The position numbers and the translations under genes are program-made. Of a stretch of 36,577 bases of DNA, positions 31,683 to 36,577 are shown piece by piece (position 1 is the stretch's first letter; every line of letters begins with the position of its first letter). The notes beneath the pieces are model-generated. The model saw nothing but the letters and a program-made list of their open reading frames with translations. It made no database searches and had not been told where the DNA came from. The DNA is from an uncultured Chloroflexota bacterium (lineage in GTDB: Bacteria > Chloroflexota > Anaerolineae > Promineifilales > Promineifilaceae): the NCBI GenBank assembly GCA_900696625.1, contig CAADGU010000170.1, positions 1-36,577 of the forward strand. The letters are read 5' to 3'.

Positions 31683-31720
31683 AAATTCATAATTCATCCT
31701 TCATAATTCATAATTTTCAC
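31683..31720 (+). repeat. Heptamer direct repeat (ATTCATA)
   Basis: ATTCATA, ATTCATC, CTTCATA, ATTCATA and ATTTTCA follow in 7-bp register immediately before the ribosome site of the agmatinase-like gene. Confidence 0.75.
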
Positions 31721-31730
31721 AGGAGACACT

Positions 31731-32693
31731 ATGCCCCAATCAAACCCCAACCCCGCTTTTGGCGCCCATTTAATGGCGTATGCCGGTATTCCCAGTTTTA
31801 TGCGGCTGCCTGTCAGCCGTGAATTGGATGGCGTGGATGTGGCCATCCTGGGCGTGCCCTATGACAGCGGCGCGGCAAGCTGGCGCAGCGGCACGCGCTT
31901 TGGTCCGCGCCAGATTCGCGCCAATTCGCTGCAATTGTGGGGCTATAACCGGCTGCTGGACGTAGACCCGCTGGCGGTGCTGCGGGCGGTAGATTATGGC
32001 GATGTGGAGGTGGAGCCAACCAGTATTGCGGTGACCAGTGAACGGATCACGGCCGTGACCGCCGAAATCCTCGCCACCAACACCCACGTCATCGCCCTGG
32101 GTGGCGACCATTCCATCACATACTCGCTGCTCAAAGCACACGCCGCCCACTATGGCCCGTTGGCCGTTGTCCACTTCGATTCCCACACCGACACCTACCA
32201 GCGCGTGGGCCACCTGGAACACGGCACCCCATTTTTGCTGGCATTAGAGGAAGGGTTGATTGATAAAACAGCCTATGTTCAGGTGGGAATTCGTGGCCCA
32301 ATGGAGGAACCAACCGACCTGGAAGATGCGCGTGGCCTGGGGGCAAATGTATTGACAATAGAAGAATGTTTTGAGATGGGCATGACGGCCGTGAACCAAC
32401 ACATCCACCACCTCATCGGCCAACGCCCCACTTACGTCTCCCTGGACATTGACGCCGTAGACCCCGCCTTTGCCCCTGGCACCGGCACGCCGGAGGTAGG
32501 TGGCCTGAGCAGCTTCCAGATTTTGCAGTTGGTCCGTGGCCTGGCCGGGCTAAAGCTGGTCGGCTTTGATCTGGTAGAGGTCAGCCCGCCCTACGACCAC
32601 GCCGACATCACTTCCATCCTGGCGGCCAACCTGGTGTTTGAATTCCTGTCCCTCCTGGCCTCGGCGCGCCAAAAGGCCGTACCCCACCAATGA
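31731..32693 (+). CDS. Agmatinase/arginase family ureohydrolase
   Basis: A 320-residue manganese ureohydrolase. All six metal ligands are present: His127 in GGDHSIT, Asp150, His152 and Asp154 in FDSHTDTY, and Asp239 and Asp241 in SLDIDAVDPAFAPGTGTPE. Length and the GTGTPE loop fit agmatinase (SpeB) better than arginase, but other guanidino substrates are possible in this family. AGGAG lies 5 nt before the ATG. The enzyme is cytosolic and would release urea and, for agmatine, putrescine. It is followed by the 234-bp repeat element. No other polyamine gene is visible here. Confidence 0.92.
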   Translation: MPQSNPNPAFGAHLMAYAGIPSFMRLPVSRELDGVDVAILGVPYDSGAASWRSGTRFGPRQIRANSLQLWGYNRLLDVDPLAVLRAVDYGDVEVEPTSIAVTSERITAVTAEILATNTHVIALGGDHSITYSLLKAHAAHYGPLAVVHFDSHTDTYQRVGHLEHGTPFLLALEEGLIDKTAYVQVGIRGPMEEPTDLEDARGLGANVLTIEECFEMGMTAVNQHIHHLIGQRPTYVSLDIDAVDPAFAPGTGTPEVGGLSSFQILQLVRGLAGLKLVGFDLVEVSPPYDHADITSILAANLVFEFLSLLASARQKAVPHQ

Positions 32694-32927
32694 CGTAGGG
32701 GCGGGACGGACGGGGCGATACCTGGCAGGTCCACCAAAACGTTTGTTCCCGCCCGTCTCGCCCCGTTTTTGCGGGACGGGCGGGGCGACACCTGGCAGGT
32801 CCACCAAAACGTTTGTTCCCGCCCGTCTCGCCCCGTTTTTGCGGGATGGGCGGGTGGGGGGCGAGACGGCGCGGAGACCAGGCCCCACGTTCCCGCCAAG
32901 GCCATACCGCGCCGTCCCGCCCCTACG
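32694..32927. repeat. 234-bp repeat element with 70-bp tandem repeats and terminal inverted repeats
   Basis: The element is bounded by perfect 16-bp inverted repeats, CGTAGGGGCGGGACGG (32694-32709) and its complement (32912-32927). Inside are two 70-bp tandem units (32701-32770, 32771-32840) differing at two positions and a partial third. The first end starts at the base after the agmatinase stop. Internal words GGGGCGA/TCGCCCC and ACCTGGCAGGT allow strong secondary structure. No transposase is present; a MITE-like or structured RNA nature is inference. I see no convincing gene in the rest of the stretch to 33201. Confidence 0.8.
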
Positions 32928-33064
32928 ATGTACTGTTTCCCCAGAAACAACAACTTTTTTCTACTTTGGGATATGTGCGCCCCGCGATCATGGGGCTGGG
33001 AATTCCATTCCCAGGTCAACATGCCGATTGTCCTTGTACATCTTTCCCCCCACACGCACAAATT

Positions 33065-33098
33065 CCCGGCGATTGTGACATTTATCACAATCGCCGGG
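33065..33098 (+). promoter_or_regulatory. CRP/FNR-like site inside a perfect hairpin
   Basis: Arms 33065-33078 (CCCGGCGATTGTGA) and 33085-33098 are perfect 14-bp inverted repeats with a 6-nt loop. The core TGTGA-N6-TCACA (33074-33089) equals the CRP consensus half-sites. A weak extended -10 (TGTTACTTT, 33106-33114) would put the site about 40 bp upstream of transcription start, the class II activator position. No T-run follows, so it is not a standard terminator. Confidence 0.5.
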
Positions 33099-33146
33099 TG
33101 ACACGTGTTACTTTCTTCGCGTGATCCCCGCGGTTATGCTCAGAAC

Positions 33147-33181
33147 GGTTGGAATGTTTTGCCCAACCTGCACAAGGTTGG
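33147..33181 (+). promoter_or_regulatory. Alternative-pairing segments in the transporter leader
   Basis: GGTTGG (33147-33152), CCAACC (33163-33168) and GGTTGG (33176-33181) can pair in two exclusive ways, the second one adding a base to make CCAACCT/AGGTTGG. The last segment is just before the ribosome site AAGGAGG. This could be a small translational switch; no riboswitch class is recognised. Confidence 0.35.
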
Positions 33182-33201
33182 CTGTGAAGGAGGATATTCA
33201 C

Positions 33202-34665
33202 ATGACGAGCATAGCTCCCCCTACCAAAAAACCAGGCAAAGATGTCCTGGCCCCATTTAGTTATGACTATTTGTTACGCTGGCTGATCCCGCTGGCCATT
33301 GGCCTTTTCATCTGGTTCATCCCACCACCAGAAGGCGTGACCCAGGAAGCCTGGCACATGTTAGCCATTTTTGTAGCCACCATCGCCGGCATCATCGCCA
33401 AACCGCTGCCCATGGGGGCAGTGGCGATGATAGGTATTACGCTCACGGCCGTGACCAAAACCATCTCCCCCACCGACGCCCTCAGCGGCTTTGGCAATAC
33501 CACCATCTGGCTCATTGTCATCGCCTTCTTCATCTCGCGTGGTTTCATTAAAACCGGCCTGGGCGCCCGCATCGCTTACCTCTTTATGACCGCCTTAGGC
33601 AAAAGATCGTTGGGACTCAGCTACGGGTTGGTCGCCAGTGACCTGGTGTTAGCCCCGGCCATTCCCAGCAATACCGCCCGCGCCGGTGGCGTCGTTTTCC
33701 CCATCCTGACCTCCATCGCCAAAGCATATGGCAGCAACCCCGATGATGGCACCCACCGCAAACTGGGCGCATACCTGACCAAAGCCGCCTTCCAGGGCAC
33801 CATCATCACCAGCGCCATGTTCCTGACGGCCATGGCCGCCAACCCGTTGGCGGCCCAGCTTGCCGCCGATCAGGGCATCACCATCACCTGGGGCACGTGG
33901 GCCGTTGCCGCATTGGTGCCCGGCATCATCTGCCTCATCCTCATCCCCCTGCTCCTCTACAAAATCTACCCACCAGATATCAAGGAAACCCCCGCCGCTG
34001 CCCAGATTGCCAGAGATAAACTGACCGAAATGGGCAAAATGAAAGGCAGCGAATGGATCATGCTGGGCGCGTTTTTCCTGCTGCTGGTGTTGTGGATTTT
34101 TGGCCCGAACCGGTTGGGCATGGATGCCACCACCGCCGCCCTGATTGGCCTGGCCTTCCTGCTGCTCACCACCGTCCTCAACTGGGGTGACATCCTCAAC
34201 GAACGCGGCGCCTGGGACACACTGGTCTGGTTCGCCGCCCTGGTAATGATGGCCACGCAGTTGAACAAGTTAGGTTTCATCCCCTGGTTTAGCGAGCAAA
34301 TGGGGGTCATGGTGGAGGGGTACAACTGGGTGCCGGCCTTCCTGGTACTTTCGCTGGTTTATTTCTACAGCCATTACCTCTTTGCCAGCAATACTGCCCA
34401 TGTCAGCGCCATGTATGCCCCGTTTCTGGCGGTGGCTTTAGTCGTGGGCACACCGCCGCTGCTGGCGGCGCTGGTGTTGGCCTTTTTCAGCAATCTGTTT
34501 AGCAGCATGACCCACTATGGCACCGGGCCGGCGCCGGTTTTATACGGCTCCGGGTATGTGCCCATGAGCGACTGGTGGCGGCTGGGGTTGATCATTAGCG
34601 TGATCAACATCGTCATCTGGTTAGGCATTGGCGGCGTGTGGTGGAAGATATTGGGTCTGTGGTAA
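33202..34665 (+). CDS. DASS family (SLC13-type) dicarboxylate/anion transporter
   Basis: A 487-residue polytopic protein with about 12 hydrophobic segments. LPMGAVAMIGITLTAV, FGNTTIWLIVIAFFISRGFIKTGLGARIAYLFM, APAIPSNTARAGGVVFPI and FASNTAHVSAMYAPFLAVAL are characteristic of the divalent anion:Na+ symporter family, here close in pattern to the 2-oxoglutarate/malate and citrate/succinate carriers (CitT, SodiT1, TtdT). The SNT motifs bind the carboxylate. AAGGAGG lies 8 nt before the ATG at 33202, which decides this start over an in-frame GTG at 33121. Downstream is the succinate dehydrogenase/fumarate reductase flavoprotein, suggesting coupled C4-acid use. Confidence 0.92.
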   Translation: MTSIAPPTKKPGKDVLAPFSYDYLLRWLIPLAIGLFIWFIPPPEGVTQEAWHMLAIFVATIAGIIAKPLPMGAVAMIGITLTAVTKTISPTDALSGFGNTTIWLIVIAFFISRGFIKTGLGARIAYLFMTALGKRSLGLSYGLVASDLVLAPAIPSNTARAGGVVFPILTSIAKAYGSNPDDGTHRKLGAYLTKAAFQGTIITSAMFLTAMAANPLAAQLAADQGITITWGTWAVAALVPGIICLILIPLLLYKIYPPDIKETPAAAQIARDKLTEMGKMKGSEWIMLGAFFLLLVLWIFGPNRLGMDATTAALIGLAFLLLTTVLNWGDILNERGAWDTLVWFAALVMMATQLNKLGFIPWFSEQMGVMVEGYNWVPAFLVLSLVYFYSHYLFASNTAHVSAMYAPFLAVALVVGTPPLLAALVLAFFSNLFSSMTHYGTGPAPVLYGSGYVPMSDWWRLGLIISVINIVIWLGIGGVWWKILGLW

Positions 34666-34668
34666 AAG

Positions 34669-34737
34669 AGTGACGAGTGACGAATGACCAAAGACCGCCC
34701 ACGCATCACTCGTCACTCATCACTCGTCACGCATCAC
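34669..34737 (+). repeat. Heptamer inverted repeat between transporter and SdhA-like gene
   Basis: GTGACGA, GTGACGA, ATGACCA, then after a short gap GCATCAC, TCGTCAC, TCATCAC, TCGTCAC, GCATCAC run in 7-bp register. The two halves are complementary with a few mismatches. It occupies almost all of the spacer between two genes that look cotranscribed. Confidence 0.8.
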
Positions 34738-34754
34738 AAAAGGAAACCAGGTAG

Positions 34755-36577
34755 ATGACCTACATTACAGGGCTTGCCCACGAGGAAACCATTACCCACG
34801 ATGTGCTGGTGGTGGGGGCGGGGTTGGCCGGTTCCTGGGCAGCGATGACTGCCAGCCAACAGGGTGTGCGCGATATTGGCGTGTTGTCCAAGCTGCATCC
34901 CTTACGCTCACACAGCGGCGCGGCCCAGGGCGGTATTGCCGCCGCACTCAACAATGTGCGCCCGGTCGCCGATTCCGGGTCCAGGGGGCCGTTGGAACCG
35001 GTGCCGCCCGGTGACGAACCGCCGGATAGCTGGGAACTGCACATGTTCGACACCATTAAAGGGTCGGACTGGTTGGGTGATCAGGATGCCATCGAATTGA
35101 TGGTGCGGCAAGCGCCGGAGATTATCTATGAATATGAGCGGATGGGCTGTGTGTTTAGCCGGCTGGCCGACGGCCGTATCGCCCAACGCCGTTTTGGTGG
35201 TCACAGTATGCCCCGCGCCAACTATGCCGCCGACTATACCGGCCACGTGCTGCTGCACACCATCCACGAGCAGGCGCTCAAACAAGGCGTCACCTTTTAC
35301 AGTGAATGGTACTGTATGGACCTGGTGGTGGAAGACAACGTGTGCCGGGGGCTGGTGGCGCTGGACGTGGTCAGCGGCAAGCTCCATTTGATGCGGGCCA
35401 AGGCGGTGGTATTTGCTACCGGCGGCTACGGCCGTGCCTGGAAAATCACCTCCAACGCCACCGCCAACACCGGGGACGGTGTGGCTATTGCTTACAACGC
35501 CGGTGTGCCCTTGATGGATATGGAGTTTGTGCAGTTCCACCCCACCGGGTTGTATGGCAAAGGCATTTTGATGAGTGAAGCGTGTCGCGGTGAAGGCGGC
35601 TATCTGCGCAACAAAAGCGGCGAGCGTTTTATGGAGCGGTATGCGCCGGACAAGATGGAGTTAGCGCCGCGTGACCTGGTGAGCCGTTCCGAACAGACGG
35701 AAATTGAAGAAGGGCGCGGTGTGGGCGCAGACGGGCAGGGCGTCTTTCTTGACCTGACCCACCTGGGCGCTGAGAAAATTATGCAGCGGCTGCCACAGGT
35801 GCATGAACTGGCGCTGGATTTTACCGGCGTGGACATTATTGAAGCGCCGGTGCCAATTCAGCCAACCGCCCATTACAGCATGGGCGGCATTCCCACCGAC
35901 GCCCGCTGCCAGGTGTTGGCCGACGCGGCAAATACGCCGGTGGTGGGGTTTTATGCGGCGGGGGAATGTGCCTGTGTGAGTGTGCATGGCGCGAACCGGT
36001 TGGGCACCAACAGCCTGTTGGATGCCTCGGTGTTTGGGCGGCAGGCGGGCACGGCCGTGGCCGAATTTGTCCTGGGCGGCGCACCCATGCAGCCGGTGGA
36101 TGGCGACCCGGTGGCGCGGAATAAGGCGCGGATTGCCCGGTATGTGAACGGCCGTACAGCCCATAACCCCCAGCCCGTAACCCCCATCGCCGCTGAACTC
36201 AAAGAGACCATGACCAAAAACGTGGGTGTTTTCCGCCAACAGGCGCGGTTGCAGACGGCGCTGCACACCATCAAAGAATTGCAAGACCGCTTTGCCGACG
36301 TGCAAATTATGGACAAAGGCGCGCGCTTCAACACCGATCTGCTGGCGGCGCTGGAAACGGAACATCTGCTCACCTTCAGCGAAGTCATTGTGGTCAGCGC
36401 CCTGGCCCGCACCGAAAGCCGAGGCGCCCATTTCCGCACCGACTACAACAAACGGGACGATGAGAAGTGGCTCAAACACACGCTGGCCCACAAAGACGGG
36501 CCGCATGCGCCGCGCCTCAGTTACAAAGATGTCACCATTTTTTATGACCGCTTTCCGCCGCAGGAGAGAAAATACTA
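34755..36577 (+). CDS. sdhA: Succinate dehydrogenase/fumarate reductase flavoprotein subunit (stop codon cut by window end)
   Basis: The frame is open for 607 residues and the last one and a half codons read TAC TA; flavoproteins of this family normally end ERKY, so the stop is probably the next base and the chain is complete. Marks: [10 protein letters not shown] nucleotide-binding loop, HSGAAQGG with His53 as the expected covalent FAD site, [68 protein letters not shown], and a C-terminal SdhA-type region. A proline-rich insertion of about 22 residues (67-90) precedes [24 protein letters not shown]. Iron-sulfur and membrane subunits would be expected nearby, outside the window. Direction of the reaction cannot be told. 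Confidence 0.93.
   Translation, partial: MTYITGLAHEETITHDVLVVGAGLAGSWAAMTASQQGVRDIGVLSKLHPLRSHSGAAQGGIAAALNNVRPVADSGSRGPLEPVPPGDEPPDSWELHMFDTIKGSDWLGDQDAIELMVRQAPEIIYEYERMGCVFSRLADGRIAQRRFGGHSMPRANYAADYTGHVLLHTIHEQALKQGVTFYSEWYCMDLVVEDNVCRGLVALDVVSGKLHLMRAKAVVFATGGYGRAWKITSNATANTGDGVAIAYNAGVPLMDMEFVQFHPTGLYGKGILMSEACRGEGGYLRNKSGERFMERYAPDKMELAPRDLVSRSEQTEIEEGRGVGADGQGVFLDLTHLGAEKIMQRLPQVHELALDFTGVDIIEAPVPIQPTAHYSMGGIPTDARCQVLADAANTPVVGFYAAGECACVSVHGANRLGTNSLLDASVFGRQAGTAVAEFVLGGAPMQPVDGDPVARNKARIARYVNGRTAHNPQPVTPIAAELKETMTKNVGVFRQQARLQTALHTIKELQDRFADVQIMDKGARFNTDLLAALETEHLLTFSEVIVVSALARTESRGAHFRTDYNKRDDEKWLKHTLAHKDGPHAPRLSYKDVTIFYDRFPPQERKY

Noticed and set aside
33065-33098. Rho-independent terminator for the agmatinase gene.
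   Set aside because: The stem is perfect but neither strand has a T-run after it, and the core equals a CRP-type site, so an operator reading was preferred.
32638-33124. Several overlapping open frames in the repeat element and its flanks.
   Set aside because: They translate the 70-bp tandem repeats in all frames, share no family pattern and lack ribosome sites.
1-36577. Prophage, integrated element or antiphage island.
   Set aside because: No integrase, transposase, capsid or restriction gene is seen; dynamin, MazF and Uma2 genes are scattered among housekeeping genes and do not form an island.

Overview
The window looks like a chromosomal segment of a free-living bacterium of moderately high G+C (mid to high 50s percent by eye), most likely a Chloroflexota (Anaerolineae-like). 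That placement is an inference from gene content: Hanks-type kinase fused to a sulfatase-modifying-factor domain, Uma2 nuclease, bacterial dynamin, class-A beta-lactamase-like proteins with a VanW-type N-domain, DtxR/FeoA regulator, GAF-SpoIIE phosphatase. I see no phage, plasmid, CRISPR or IS transposase genes. Two sequence habits run through the whole window: a palindromic octamer ACGGCCGT, about 75 exact copies by my count in genes and spacers alike, and short spacers built from words repeating every 7 bp, often folded into inverted repeats.

Layout. 1-5414 (minus): NUDIX hydrolase, two paralogous beta-lactamase-like exported proteins (one with a degenerate active site), aldo/keto reductase, and a metallophosphoesterase cut by the window edge; all point the same way. 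5570-8140 (plus): dynamin-like GTPase and Uma2-family protein. 8156-11252 (minus): small membrane protein, ArsR-type regulator, DinB-like protein, MBL-fold hydrolase. 11514-12572 (plus): SPFH/band-7-like membrane protein behind a strong promoter with two spaced dyads. 12622-15517 (minus): LysE-type exporter and kinase-FGE fusion. 15724-17738: DtxR regulator (plus), then RfbC epimerase, a four-helix membrane protein and tRNA-Pro(GGG) (minus). 17859-18866 (minus): CPBP protease. 19151-23103 (plus): membrane protein, orphan MazF-like toxin, AT-rich exported protein flanked by a 44-bp direct repeat, S9 peptidase. 23130-25319 (minus): 729-residue protein whose C-terminal half resembles cyanobacterial acyl-ACP reductase, with a membrane tail. 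25465-29751 (minus): partner-switching operon STAS, anti-sigma kinase, STAS, GAF-SpoIIE phosphatase. 29940-31547 (minus): gamma-glutamyltransferase. 31731-36577 (plus): agmatinase-like enzyme, a 234-bp repeat element, DASS transporter, succinate dehydrogenase/fumarate reductase flavoprotein.

How they fit together. The partner-switching operon is a complete signalling module: the phosphatase would dephosphorylate the STAS antagonists, which then sequester the anti-sigma kinase. The dicarboxylate transporter and flavoprotein plausibly couple uptake of C4 acids to succinate/fumarate chemistry, with a CRP-like site upstream. The kinase-FGE fusion, SPFH, dynamin and CPBP proteins point to envelope and stress functions. 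Gene starts were chosen from ribosome-binding sites where visible; function calls rest on motif reading, not on database searches.
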